Below, piece after piece: positions 23,693-32,631 of a stretch of 40,506 nucleotides of DNA; positions within the stretch are counted from its first letter, which is position 1, and each line of letters begins with the position of its first letter. A model generated the notes under the pieces. It worked only from the letters and a program-made list of their open reading frames with translations. It had not been told where the DNA came from and ran no database searches. The DNA lies in assembly GCA_023444705.1 (NCBI GenBank), contig JAEXMB010000088.1, positions 1 to 40,506 of the forward strand, written 5' to 3'. This DNA is from Pseudomonadota bacterium (GTDB lineage Bacteria > Pseudomonadota > Alphaproteobacteria > Micavibrionales > UBA2020). Made by a program: the position numbers and the translations under genes.

Positions 23693-25522
23693 ATGACCAA
23701 ACCTGCGCGCAGCCGTTTGCACAAATTTTTTCGCAACGCGACAGCGGCAACGGCCCTGGCCATGACCTCGGCCAGCGGTATCGCGCAGACCGCGCCCGCA
23801 ACACCAATCCTCGCCGCAGCACAAGACAACCACGGCTGGCGCTCGCACCGCGATCAGGGCCAGTGCCCGTTGCCCGGCGCCAACACGCCGCCCGCCACCA
23901 CGCCGTTCAACTTCGCCGCCAACCCGCGCGAACAACAACGCCTGCTGGAAAGCATCGGCTTTGTCATCGGCCGCGAAACGCCCGACGGCGTGTTCCGCGA
24001 GCGCACGCTGCAATCCGTCAACGAATGGCGCCAGCTTTACTACGGGGTCGAGCGCGGCACGTTGCCCTTCGTGCAATCCCTCAATGCACAGGAACTGGCC
24101 GACCTGCGCGCGTTTTCCGAACGCGTGCTGCGCGAGAAACGCCAGTACGGCCTGACGCTCGAGGCCGCCACCGCCCTGCGCTTTGCCGCGCGCGCGACCG
24201 ATGCCGTGCATGCCAATCTGGTCAGCGAAACGTCCAAGGGCCGCAGCGGTTTCAGCGGTTCGACCTCTGATTTCCTCTATCTTGTCAAAACCTATGCCGA
24301 CAAATACGGCCTGCGCTATTACGCCGACCGTATCGTCATGACGCGCGAAGCCAACGGCACCGCGATGATGCGTATCGACGACCCCGCCACCTTCCTGCTG
24401 GCCGACGCCCTGCGCCGCCATCCGCGCATCGGCCTGCTGATGGAGGCCGAGCGCATCCGCCTTGACGAAAACATGCCCACTACCGATTACCGCCGCGGCA
24501 CGCCGCCTGCGGGCATCGAGCTTAACAAGCTGCAGGGCGACCTGCTGACACTGGGTTTTAACATCGGCGGTATTGACAACGACTTCGGCCCCAAGACCGA
24601 GGCCGCCTATAACCTCTACCGCGCGCTCTATGCGCCGCTGGTGCCGCAGGGTGCGGATGTCGACGCCTATATGTCGCGTTTTGCCGACCTTGCCCAGCGC
24701 GACGCGCGCAGCTATGGCGTGACAACCACGGCGGCAGCGGCCATCCGCATGGCGTCGCTGCGCACCGGTGTCGATTTCGAATACATGATGGAGCTGTCAT
24801 CGGCCGAGAGCAACTTCGACCACAACATCACCGCCAGCACATCAAGTGCGACCGGCCTGTTCCAGTTCACCGAAGACACGTGGCTGCAAAGCATCCGCCG
24901 CTACGGCGTGTGGTACGGCATGGAGCCACTGGCCCTGCAGATGAACGTCACCTTCGACATGAACGGCCTGCTGGTCGGGCGTGTTGAAAACCCCTTCATC
25001 CGCACCACGGCGTTTGACCTGCGCACGCAGCCGCACATCATGTCGCTGCTGGCGGCGGAATTCCAGGTCCGCAACCAGTTCCGCATCACCTGCGCCATCC
25101 CGCGCCAGTTGACGCGCACGGAAATGTACCTTGGCCACTTCCTCGGCCCCGAAGGCGCCATCACCTTCCTGCAAAACCGCGCACGCACGCCAAACGCGCA
25201 GGCCGCACGCGTCTTCCCACAGCAGGCAGAGGCCAACCGCGCCGTATTTTACAGCCGCGACCGCAAAGGCCGCCGCATCGGGCGCAGCTATGACGATGTC
25301 TATAACTTCTTCGACCGCAAGTTCGGCCGCGGCGTCTACCGCGACAACGGCGCGGTGGCGGCACTGGGGCTGAACCTGCGCACGCCGCAGGACGCACACA
25401 CGGCAGCCACGCCTGCGGGCTACAACAGCGCCGCCCTGTCGGGCAGCAATCCCGCCCCGACCGAAAGGCGCAATTCCACCGGTGGCACAACCACCGTGAC
25501 CTTCACGCCGCCCGGCAGCTAA
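23693..25522 (+). CDS. Lytic transglycosylase with peptidoglycan-binding-like domains (second paralog)
   Basis: 609 aa from the ATG at 23693; the earlier GTG at 23687 is too close to the AAGGAGAG site. Signal peptide 1-32 with a cut near IAQ. It follows the same layout as the upstream gene: binding-like unit RLLESIGFVIGRETPDGVFR at about 80-100, a helical part with a shared YLVKTYADKYGL-type block, a second unit near 280-320 (GDLLTLGFNIGGIDNDFGP), and the SLT domain with catalytic E372 in LSSAESNFDH followed by SSATGLFQFTEDTWL. The shared C-terminal block reads MYLGHFLGPEGAITFLQ. Because this copy has a clear signal peptide and the first an N-terminal hydrophobic segment, they may act at different places. 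Tandem duplication is clear, but divergence is large. Confidence 0.88.
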   Translation: MTKPARSRLHKFFRNATAATALAMTSASGIAQTAPATPILAAAQDNHGWRSHRDQGQCPLPGANTPPATTPFNFAANPREQQRLLESIGFVIGRETPDGVFRERTLQSVNEWRQLYYGVERGTLPFVQSLNAQELADLRAFSERVLREKRQYGLTLEAATALRFAARATDAVHANLVSETSKGRSGFSGSTSDFLYLVKTYADKYGLRYYADRIVMTREANGTAMMRIDDPATFLLADALRRHPRIGLLMEAERIRLDENMPTTDYRRGTPPAGIELNKLQGDLLTLGFNIGGIDNDFGPKTEAAYNLYRALYAPLVPQGADVDAYMSRFADLAQRDARSYGVTTTAAAAIRMASLRTGVDFEYMMELSSAESNFDHNITASTSSATGLFQFTEDTWLQSIRRYGVWYGMEPLALQMNVTFDMNGLLVGRVENPFIRTTAFDLRTQPHIMSLLAAEFQVRNQFRITCAIPRQLTRTEMYLGHFLGPEGAITFLQNRARTPNAQAARVFPQQAEANRAVFYSRDRKGRRIGRSYDDVYNFFDRKFGRGVYRDNGAVAALGLNLRTPQDAHTAATPAGYNSAALSGSNPAPTERRNSTGGTTTVTFTPPGS

Positions 25523-25532
25523 AAAAAGACGC

Positions 25533-25566
25533 AAAAAAACGCCCCGATTGTTCGGGGCGTTTTTTT
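25533..25566. terminator. Bidirectional terminator before ileS
   Basis: AAAAAAACGCCCCGA pairs with TTCGGGGCGTTTTTTT; it ends the second transglycosylase gene and ileS from opposite sides. Confidence 0.93.
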
Positions 25567-25579
25567 ATGTGCGCAATTG

Positions 25580-28477
25580 TCAGCCGACAACCGCAGCGCA
25601 ACGGCCGCAGAGGTCGGGGTGTGCCGCCACGCTGCCGTGATCGGGCATGTAGCGCCAGCAGCGCACGCATTTGGCGCCGTCCGCCTTGGCGAAGACAACG
25701 CCCACGCCGGAAACATCCGCCAGCGTGAACGCACCGGCAGGCGCGCTGCCCGTCTGGATGGCGATGCCCGAAGTGATGCAGACCTCGGCGAAGTTCACAC
25801 CTGCAAGCGACTTGGCCAAAGCTTCGTCGGCGACATAGACCACAGGTGCGGCCTCAAGCGAGGCACCGATGGTCTTGTCGGCACGCTTGGGTTCAAGCGC
25901 GCCCGTCACCACGCCGCGCGCGGCCATGATCTGCGTCCACTCAGCGGCCAGCGCATCGTCGCGCCATTCGGCGGGCAGTTGCGGCAGGGTCGACAGGTGG
26001 ATGCTCTCGTTTTTATCGTCGAGCGTCAGGCCCTTGTACGACAGCCACGCTTCCTCGCAGGTGAAGGGCAGGATGGGCGCCAGCCAATGCACAAGGCAAT
26101 TGAACACGTCGTCAAGCACGGTGACGATGGCGCGGCGCTTGGTGCCCGCCGGATCATCGCAGTACAGCGCGTCCTTGCAGATGTCGAAATAGAACGCCGA
26201 CAGGTCGCGCGCGCAGAAGTTGTTGATCTCGATCACCAGACGCTGGAAGTCATAGACCGCGATGCAGTCGCGCACGGTGCTTTCCAGCTCCGACAGGCGG
26301 TGGAGGATAAAGCGGTCGAGACTGCCCATATCCTTGAACCCCACGCGCTGGCCAGCGTCAAAGCCGTCGAAACTGCCGAGCAGATAGCAGAAGGTGTTGC
26401 GGATGCGGCGATAGACGTCGACGTGACCTTTAAGGATATTGTCGCCGAACTTGATGTCCTCGGTATAATCCGAGCCCGCGACCCACAGGCGCAGGATGTC
26501 GGCACCGTATTCCTGCATCAGCTCGACCGGCGCCTTGCCGTTGCCGGTCGACTTGGACATCTTGTAGCCTTTTTCGTCGAGGATGAAGCCGTGCGTCAGC
26601 ACCGCCTTGTAGGGCGCGCGGCCACGGCTGCCCACCGCTTCGAGCAGGGAGGACTGAAACCAGCCGCGGTGCTGGTCCGAACCTTCCAGATACAGATCAG
26701 CGGGCCATTGCAGCTCTTTGCGCGCTTCCATCACGAAGGCGTGGGTGGAGCCGGATTCAAACCAGACGTCGACGATGTCGACGATCTGCTCATAGTCGTC
26801 GGGGTTATATTTATCGCCAAGGAAGTCGCTGGCCGGGCGCGCGTACCACGCATCCGACCCTTCCTGCATGAAGATGTCGATGGTGCGGTTCAGCACGGCG
26901 TCGTCGCACAGCGGCTCGCCGGTTTTTTTGTCGACAAAGATCGCGATGGGCACGCCCCAGGCGCGCTGGCGGCTGATGCACCAGTCGCCGCGCGTTTCAA
27001 CCATCGAGCCGATGCGGTTCTTGCCGCGCGCGGGGAAGAATTCGGTTTTTTCGATTTCCGCCAGCGCCTTTTTGCGCAGATCGTTTTTCTCCATCGAGAT
27101 AAACCACTGCGGCGTGTTGCGGAAGATGACGGGCGCCTTGGAACGCCAGCTGTGCGGATAGCTGTGCATGATCTGGCTTTTGGCGACCAGCGTGCCGATT
27201 TCAGCCAGCGCGTTCATGACGAATTTGTTGGCGGGGCCTTTCTTGCCGTCGGGCATGTAGACGGCAGCCCCCGCGAAGACGGGAACGTGTTCGAAATAGG
27301 TGCCGTCGGGGCCGACGGTATGGGGGACCTCAACACCGTATTTCAGGCCAAGGCGGTAGTCGTCCTCGCCATGACCGGGTGCGATGTGGACGAAGCCCGT
27401 ACCGGCATCGGTGGTGACGAAATCGCCGGGCAGCAGCGGCACGTCGAAATCATAGCCCTTGTCCTTGCCCGCAAGGCAGTGCTTGGCGTAAGCGCCGGCA
27501 AGATCGGAACCTTTGCCCTGCCATGCAAGGTCATGCTCGCGAATGCCTGCGGCTTTGCACAGGTTGTCGCACAGGTCGTCTTGCACCAACAGGATGTCGT
27601 CGATCTTGACCGCGCTCTCGTCCGTCACCGCCAGCACGCGGATGGCGCGATAGGCCAGATCATCGCCATAGGCCAGCGCGCGGTTGCCCGGCAGCGTCCA
27701 CGGCGTGGTCGTCCAGATCACCACGTTGGCTTTGGCGTCGAGCAACACCTGCGGACCTTTGGTCAGGGGGAATTTGACGAAGACGGTGTCGCTGGTGATG
27801 TCCTTGTATTCGACCTCGGCCTCGGCCAGCGCGGTTTGCTCGACCGGCGACCACATCACAGGCTTGGAGCCGCGATAGAGCGAGCCGTTGCGCAGGAAGG
27901 TGTGGATCTCGCGCGCGATTGCCGCTTCGGATTTGGGGTACATGGTCGAATACGGCTCTTTCCAGTCGCCATTGATACCAAGTCGTTTCAGCTCGCCAGT
28001 CTGCACCTCCGACCAATGCGCGGCGTACTCGCGGCATTCCTTGCGGAACCCGTAGGGATCGCTTTCCTTGCTGTTGTTTTTCTTTTCAGCACGGTGCTTT
28101 TCCTCGATCTTCCATTCGATGGGCAGGCCGTGGCAGTCATAGCCCGGCACCAGGGGCGCATCAAAACCCGACAACTCGCGCGAGCGCGCCACGATGTCTT
28201 TCAGCGTATGCGACAGCAGGTGGCCAAGGTGGATGTGGCCGTTGGCAAACGGAGGGCCGAAGTGCAGCACGAATTTCTCGCGCTTGCCGCCCGACTGTTG
28301 CGCGCGGTCGCGCTGGCGGCGGTAGATGTCCATCGCTTCCCAGCGCGCCAAAATCAGCGGCTCTTTCTGCGCCAGACCGGCACGGCGCGGGAAATCCGTC
28401 TTGGGCAGGCGGATGGTCGCACCGTAATCGCGGGCGGTATCGGTTGCGGCGGCAGCGGTTTTGTCGGGCGTGGTCAT
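25580..28477 (-). CDS. ileS: Isoleucyl-tRNA synthetase
   Basis: 965 aa from the ATG at 28477 (GGAG upstream); a longer reading to 28519 has no ribosome site. It charges tRNA-Ile in the cytosol. Class I signatures: GPPFANGHIHLGH with HLGH at 83-86 and KMSKS at 639-643. The large CP1 editing domain lies between them (VVIWTTTPWTLPGN, DAGTGFVHIAPGHGEDDY). The C-terminus ends in a zinc-binding CVRCW and CGRCA pair, as in the bacterial (non-mupirocin-resistant) type. Full length and intact. Confidence 0.98.
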   Translation of the reverse strand: MTTPDKTAAAATDTARDYGATIRLPKTDFPRRAGLAQKEPLILARWEAMDIYRRQRDRAQQSGGKREKFVLHFGPPFANGHIHLGHLLSHTLKDIVARSRELSGFDAPLVPGYDCHGLPIEWKIEEKHRAEKKNNSKESDPYGFRKECREYAAHWSEVQTGELKRLGINGDWKEPYSTMYPKSEAAIAREIHTFLRNGSLYRGSKPVMWSPVEQTALAEAEVEYKDITSDTVFVKFPLTKGPQVLLDAKANVVIWTTTPWTLPGNRALAYGDDLAYRAIRVLAVTDESAVKIDDILLVQDDLCDNLCKAAGIREHDLAWQGKGSDLAGAYAKHCLAGKDKGYDFDVPLLPGDFVTTDAGTGFVHIAPGHGEDDYRLGLKYGVEVPHTVGPDGTYFEHVPVFAGAAVYMPDGKKGPANKFVMNALAEIGTLVAKSQIMHSYPHSWRSKAPVIFRNTPQWFISMEKNDLRKKALAEIEKTEFFPARGKNRIGSMVETRGDWCISRQRAWGVPIAIFVDKKTGEPLCDDAVLNRTIDIFMQEGSDAWYARPASDFLGDKYNPDDYEQIVDIVDVWFESGSTHAFVMEARKELQWPADLYLEGSDQHRGWFQSSLLEAVGSRGRAPYKAVLTHGFILDEKGYKMSKSTGNGKAPVELMQEYGADILRLWVAGSDYTEDIKFGDNILKGHVDVYRRIRNTFCYLLGSFDGFDAGQRVGFKDMGSLDRFILHRLSELESTVRDCIAVYDFQRLVIEINNFCARDLSAFYFDICKDALYCDDPAGTKRRAIVTVLDDVFNCLVHWLAPILPFTCEEAWLSYKGLTLDDKNESIHLSTLPQLPAEWRDDALAAEWTQIMAARGVVTGALEPKRADKTIGASLEAAPVVYVADEALAKSLAGVNFAEVCITSGIAIQTGSAPAGAFTLADVSGVGVVFAKADGAKCVRCWRYMPDHGSVAAHPDLCGRCAAVVG

Positions 28478-28518
28478 AGAATCTCTCCGGAAGTCGTCAA
28501 ATACCCCGATAAAATGCA

Positions 28519-28546
28519 CGAAAAAGCCGCACGGGGTCCAGTGCGA
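28519..28546 (-). terminator. Terminator of trpS upstream of ileS
   Basis: On the - strand CGCAC pairs with GTGCG (plus-strand 28528-28532 and 28541-28545) around GGGGTCCA, followed by GGCTTTTT. Confidence 0.6.
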
Positions 28547-28618
28547 AAGCCGCGTTTTACGGGGCTGGTTTCAGGCGCAGGTGCATAAAACTGCGCTGTT
28601 TGCATAATTATCGCGCGA

Positions 28619-29644
28619 TTACGACCCGATGCCACAAGCCTTGCGCGCACTGGCCAGCGTCTTGGCCGCGCTGTCGCGCGCGCGCTCCGCCCCTTGGGCC
28701 AGCAGGGTGTCGATCTTGGACGTATCGGCCATCAGGTCGGCATAAATGCGGCTGGGCTCGGCAAAAACACGCTCCAGCACTTCATAGAGCGCCTGCTTGG
28801 CGTCGCCGTAACCGATGCCGCCTTGCTCGAAACGCTGTTTGAGGGCTGCGATCTCGTCACCTTCGGCGAAGTGGCTGTAGAGGGTGAAGATGGTGTTGCC
28901 CTCGGTTTCCTTGGGCTCCTCGGGGCGTTTGCTGTCGGTGACGATCTTCATCACCAGCTTGCGGCGCGCGGCACTGTCCATGAACAGCGGGATGTGGTTG
29001 TTGTAGCTTTTGCTCATCTTGCGGCCGTCAAGGCCGGGCAGGATGGCGCCGCTGTTGCCCTTTTCCAGCTGCACGGTGGGCAGCGTAAAAACCGGAGTTT
29101 TGAAAGTGTTGTTGAAATAACCCGCCATGTCGCGCGCGAATTCGATGTGCTGCACTTGATCCTGGCCCACAGGCACGATGGTCGCCTGCATCGACACAAT
29201 ATCCGCCGCCATCAGGATGGGATAGGTATAAAGCCCCATGTTGACGTCGGCATCGACATCGCGCCCTGCCTCGCGGTTTTTATCGACGCTGGCCTTATAG
29301 GCATGCCCGCGGTCCATCAGGCCCTTGGGCGTGACGGCGGCCAGCAATTGCGTGATCTCGAAAATCTGCGGCACATCCGACTGGCGGTAAAAAATGGTCT
29401 TGGCCGGATCAAGCCCGAGCGCAAGATAGCAGGCGGCGACCTCATACGTGTCGCGGCGGATGGCAGCGGCATCATGCACGGCGTTGAGCGCGTGGTAATC
29501 GGCGATGAAGATATAGGCATGCTCGCTTGCCGCCGCCAGTTTGAGCGCGGGGCGGATGGCGCCGATATAGTTGCCGATATGCGGCGCGCCCGTAGGCTTG
29601 ACGCCGGTCAGAACGATGGGGGTCTTGGCAACAGGTGCGGTCAT
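28619..29644 (-). CDS. trpS: Tryptophanyl-tRNA synthetase
   Basis: 341 aa from MTAPVAK; longer readings have no ribosome site, and even here it is weak. Class I synthetase: TGVKPTGAPHIGNYIGA carries the HIGH-like motif, KMSKSYNN the KMSKS loop, and the tryptophan-pocket segment DYHALNAVHD is present. Normal bacterial length (about 330). It lies upstream of ileS on the same strand but with a probable terminator between. Divergent from the SRAP gene; the 71-bp gap contains a 16-base palindrome. Confidence 0.97.
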   Translation of the reverse strand: MTAPVAKTPIVLTGVKPTGAPHIGNYIGAIRPALKLAAASEHAYIFIADYHALNAVHDAAAIRRDTYEVAACYLALGLDPAKTIFYRQSDVPQIFEITQLLAAVTPKGLMDRGHAYKASVDKNREAGRDVDADVNMGLYTYPILMAADIVSMQATIVPVGQDQVQHIEFARDMAGYFNNTFKTPVFTLPTVQLEKGNSGAILPGLDGRKMSKSYNNHIPLFMDSAARRKLVMKIVTDSKRPEEPKETEGNTIFTLYSHFAEGDEIAALKQRFEQGGIGYGDAKQALYEVLERVFAEPSRIYADLMADTSKIDTLLAQGAERARDSAAKTLASARKACGIGS

Positions 29645-29676
29645 GGCGGAACGGTCTTTCAGATCGGGAATGGCAA

Positions 29677-29692
29677 TGCTATGTGTATAGCA
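29677..29692. promoter_or_regulatory. Palindrome between trpS and the SRAP gene
   Basis: TGCTAT-GTGT-ATAGCA, a perfect 6-bp inverted repeat in a 71-bp divergent gap. Probably an operator or overlapping promoter. Confidence 0.4.
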
Positions 29693-29715
29693 GATCATCC
29701 ATGACAGAGGCAACG

Positions 29716-30288
29716 ATGTGCGGAAAATTCAAGCAGGGCTTTGACTTATCCTATCTGGCGGCATTGCTGAAACTGCCGCCCGTCCCCGCCCTGCCCGCCG
29801 CACAGGCCACGCCGGGCCGCCCTGCACTGGCGCTGATGTCAAACAATCGTGCCCTGACGGCGCAGACCATGCGCTGGGGTTTTGCCTCTGCCCCCGGGCT
29901 TGGCGTGCGCCCCGTCATCAATGCGCGCGGCGAAACGATGGACAGCAAGCCGATGTTCGCCAGCGCGTACACGCACGCACGCTGCGCCCTGCCCGTCAGC
30001 ACTTATCTGGAAGGCGATATCGAGGTCGCCATTGCGGGCACACCGCTGTTTTATCTGGGCGGACTTTACCAGCAGGGTGCCGACGGCGTTGCGGAATTCA
30101 CAGTCATCACCCGCGCACCCACCGACGACCTCAAGGCCGTTTACGAGCGCATGCCGCTGGTGCTGGCCGACAAGATGACGCTGATGGCGTGGCTGCACGA
30201 CGCGCAACAGCCGCGCGACTTTCCCGCCTTCACCTGCGCGAAAACACAAACGCCACCCGCCGACGCGCGGCAGATGGCGTTGTTTTAA
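29716..30288 (+). CDS. SRAP (YedK/HMCES-like) protein with a substituted active-site His
   Basis: 190 aa, somewhat shorter than the usual 210-230. Start fixed at MCGKF because the SRAP family needs Cys2 at the mature N-terminus; it forms a thiazolidine cross-link with abasic sites in single-stranded DNA. AGAGG lies five bases upstream. N69 in VINARGETMDSKP matches the conserved Asn; E99 in STYLEGD stands where the GFYEW Glu usually is, though the motif is eroded. The expected His in the HDRMP motif is Tyr here: AVYERMPLVL, Y143. In YedK/HMCES this His assists catalysis and cross-link reversal. The protein may thus form more stable links or have lost activity. No SOS box seen upstream. Confidence 0.85.
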   Translation: MCGKFKQGFDLSYLAALLKLPPVPALPAAQATPGRPALALMSNNRALTAQTMRWGFASAPGLGVRPVINARGETMDSKPMFASAYTHARCALPVSTYLEGDIEVAIAGTPLFYLGGLYQQGADGVAEFTVITRAPTDDLKAVYERMPLVLADKMTLMAWLHDAQQPRDFPAFTCAKTQTPPADARQMALF

Positions 30289-30303
30289 ACGTAAGACAGC
30301 GGA

Positions 30304-31695
30304 TTACTTTTTCGGCTGGCGCTGGGTTTTTGCCCTGACCGGTTTTGCAACCTTGGCAGGACCAGCTTGCGCGATCAGTGCGTCGACGACCTTTGACACG
30401 TCGGCATCGCCGCGCGCATCGGCCAGTTGTTTCATCATCGCGGCGTACATCTGCACGTCTTCCTTGCGCTCGCGCGACCAGACGTAGTTGATCGCCTGCG
30501 CGGGCGCTTCGAGGATCATGTGCAGCTGGAAGAACTTGTTGTCCTTTTCCGCATTAAGGATGCAATCGTCGATCTCCGCGCGCAACTGCTTGTCGCCCGG
30601 GCGCTGGCGCGCGCTGACGTCAAGCACGGTCAGCAGGTCGCCGATGGTTTTTGCCAGCTCGATGCTCTCGATGCAAAAGCCCTGCCAGTCCTGCGCCTGA
30701 TAGGCCTTGGACACGCGGTAGCGGGCTTCGATCTGCGCCACCATGCAACGCATGGCCGCTTTTTCGATGTCAACGCCACTGAAGTCGTTTGCGCCCTGGG
30801 CAAGGCGCGTCATCAGGCGCTCGTAATGGCGGTCAAGCTGCGTCCTGCCAAACGATACCGACAATTTATCGAGACCGCCGAACAACTTTTCGTAGCTGCC
30901 GCGGATGCCGGTATGCACGTCAAACGCGCCGTTTTTTAGCTTACCGATTTCCTGCACGATCATCGCATCGGCAAGGGCTTTCAAACTGGCTTCGATCTCC
31001 GCGCGTGTCGTGTCTTGCTCTTGTGCTGGAGCTGGCGCAGCTTTGATGCCTTTGAGCGCGGTTTTAATGACGGCGCTGACACCAGCGTCGCCGCGTGCCT
31101 TGGCGATGCGTTTCAGCGAGGGTGCGAAAACTTCGCGCGACTGGCGCGATGCCTTGCCCCAGATCGCGGCAACTGTGTCTGCGGGCGCATCGCACACCGC
31201 CAGCAGGCGGAAATGGCCAACGGTAGCTGCACTGGCCGCAACGCTGTTGCGCATCGTGTAGAGATCGCGCGCGCTATCGCCCATGCGCACCGCGATATGA
31301 TAAAACTCGGCCTGTGCCGCATAGTGTTGCGTCACCTTGTCCAGCGCGGGAAGGAATGCCGCCCAGTCCCGCGCCTGATAGGCATTGGACAACGCCAGCA
31401 TGTCGTCGCTTTCGATCATCGTGCCTGCGATCAGGCAGAGGCGGAAATCCTTGTTACGCATCAGGCCTTGCGCGGGATGGGTCGCACCACTGGCCAATGC
31501 CGTCACAAAGTCGTTATAAAGCATGCGACCGCGCGCAAGTTCTTCAGACGACAGCACACTGTTGCGCCACAAGGATCCATTGATCCTTGTGATATCCGCA
31601 TGCGTGGTGGCGGCCAGCGTCTTGAGTTCCTGCGGCGTGAAAGCGGCAAAACGCTTGATTTCAGCCATAACGGTCTGGTCGAGGGTCTGGGCCAT
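30304..31695 (-). CDS. Internally duplicated alpha-helical protein of unknown function
   Basis: 463 aa from MAQTLDQ, with GGAG 11 bases upstream. No signal peptide or membrane helix; almost wholly helical. Two halves resemble each other: the first (about 110-220) has LSNAYQARDWAAFLPAL and later CDAPADTVAAIWGKASR, then LKRIAKARGDAGVSAVIKTAL; the second (about 325-450) has VSKAYQAQDWQGFCIESI, LEAPAQAINYVWSRERK, then MKQLADARGDADVSKVVDAL. It thus arose by duplication of a domain of about 200 residues. The linker (residues about 225-240) is Ala/Pro-rich and the C-terminus basic (VAKPVRAKTQRQPKK), possibly nucleic-acid binding. Family unknown. Convergent with the SRAP gene, 15 bases apart. Confidence 0.8.
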   Translation of the reverse strand: MAQTLDQTVMAEIKRFAAFTPQELKTLAATTHADITRINGSLWRNSVLSSEELARGRMLYNDFVTALASGATHPAQGLMRNKDFRLCLIAGTMIESDDMLALSNAYQARDWAAFLPALDKVTQHYAAQAEFYHIAVRMGDSARDLYTMRNSVAASAATVGHFRLLAVCDAPADTVAAIWGKASRQSREVFAPSLKRIAKARGDAGVSAVIKTALKGIKAAPAPAQEQDTTRAEIEASLKALADAMIVQEIGKLKNGAFDVHTGIRGSYEKLFGGLDKLSVSFGRTQLDRHYERLMTRLAQGANDFSGVDIEKAAMRCMVAQIEARYRVSKAYQAQDWQGFCIESIELAKTIGDLLTVLDVSARQRPGDKQLRAEIDDCILNAEKDNKFFQLHMILEAPAQAINYVWSRERKEDVQMYAAMMKQLADARGDADVSKVVDALIAQAGPAKVAKPVRAKTQRQPKK

Positions 31696-31806
31696 GAGAC
31701 GAATGCTCCAAAAAATCAAATAAGTGGGTGATGAATAGGGGCGATGATACCCCCGGCCCTCCTTATGTCAACGTCAACATTTGCAATAATCTTACAAAGC
31801 GCCGGA

Positions 31807-31835
31807 TTGACTCTCCCCCGCACCGCCCCTAGACT
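31807..31835 (+). promoter_or_regulatory. Sigma-70 promoter for the Lys/Ala-rich gene
   Basis: TTGACT (31807-31812), 17 bases, TAGACT (31830-31835). Spacing is ideal; it lies about 40 bases before the ATG at 31877. Confidence 0.65.
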
Positions 31836-31876
31836 TTGCATATTCCAATTTTCTTTTCTTGAGCGAGGGCGACCCA

Positions 31877-32455
31877 ATGGGCATGCGTGATTTTCTCGAC
31901 AAACTGAAACAAAAAGCCGAAGACCGCCTGAACCCCAAACCGCTGACGCCCGAAGAGGAAAAAGCGCGCAAGCAGGCCGCCGCGCGCCAGCAATTCGAAA
32001 ACCTCAACCGCGGTATCGAATTCGTCAAAAAGGCGATGAAAGTCAAAAAGAGCGTCGATGATAAAACCGGCGCGATCAAAGACGGCATTGCGCAAAAAAC
32101 CATTGCCATCGTTGATAAAATCGAAGGCAAGGCAGGTCCCGCCCCCGCCAAGAAAGAAGAACCCGCAACGCCGAAAAAACCCGGCGTGATCGGCAAGGGC
32201 GTGGCCGCCGTCAAGGGTGCGGGTGCCAGCGTCGCCGACAAGGCGAAAGGCATCGCGGCCCAGCAACGCGACGCCGCCGCGCGCAAGCCTTCGACCCGCT
32301 CGGCCATCCTTGATGCCATCGTGCCTGCCGTACCCGACACAAAAGCCACCGCGCCGAAAAAGCCGGCCAGCGACGCACCCGTCAAAAAGCCCGCCGCCCA
32401 GGGCGGCAACAAGGGCGCAAGCAAGGCCCCGCGCACGCGTAAGCCCAAGCAATAA
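31877..32455 (+). CDS. Lys/Ala/Pro-rich protein of unknown function
   Basis: 192 aa from the ATG at 31877, with GAGGG at 31864-31868. The N-terminal about 85 residues look folded and helical (DFLDKLKQKAEDRLNPKPL, RQQFENLNRGIEFVKKAMKV), while the rest is low-complexity: AKKEEPATPKKPGVIGKGV, KSRSR-like basic patches and a tail of Ala, Pro and Lys (KKPASDAPVKKPAAQGG, PRTRKPKQ). The overall composition resembles bacterial histone-H1-like tails. No signal peptide. A DNA- or RNA-binding role is plausible but unproved. Own promoter upstream and a hairpin after it. Confidence 0.75.
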   Translation: MGMRDFLDKLKQKAEDRLNPKPLTPEEEKARKQAAARQQFENLNRGIEFVKKAMKVKKSVDDKTGAIKDGIAQKTIAIVDKIEGKAGPAPAKKEEPATPKKPGVIGKGVAAVKGAGASVADKAKGIAAQQRDAAARKPSTRSAILDAIVPAVPDTKATAPKKPASDAPVKKPAAQGGNKGASKAPRTRKPKQ

Positions 32456-32516
32456 GGTATTGTGCAGCGCAACAGCGCAAGATCAACTAACTAATTGAAA
32501 TAAAAATACAAATCAT

Positions 32517-32560
32517 CCGCCAGACCCCGTAAAAATCGGTGTTTGGCGGCTTTACTTTTA
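32517..32560 (+). terminator. Imperfect hairpin terminator after the Lys/Ala-rich gene
   Basis: CCGCCAGACCCCG (32517-32529) pairs imperfectly with CGGTGTTTGGCGG (32537-32549), followed by CTTTACTTTTA. Confidence 0.55.
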
Positions 32561-32631
32561 CCCGTCCGCTCCGTATTGTTACGACAATTCATATTTCGCC
32601 TGATTCACACTCCGCACAAAGGAACATCCCG

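Noticed and set aside
21345..23822. 825-codon - strand frame opposite the first transglycosylase
   Set aside because: It overlaps the whole real gene, its terminator and the next gene's start; no start signal.
25577..28588. 1003-codon + strand frame opposite ileS
   Set aside because: ileS has complete HIGH and KMSKS motifs and a zinc end; the antisense frame has no ribosome site or recognisable motif.
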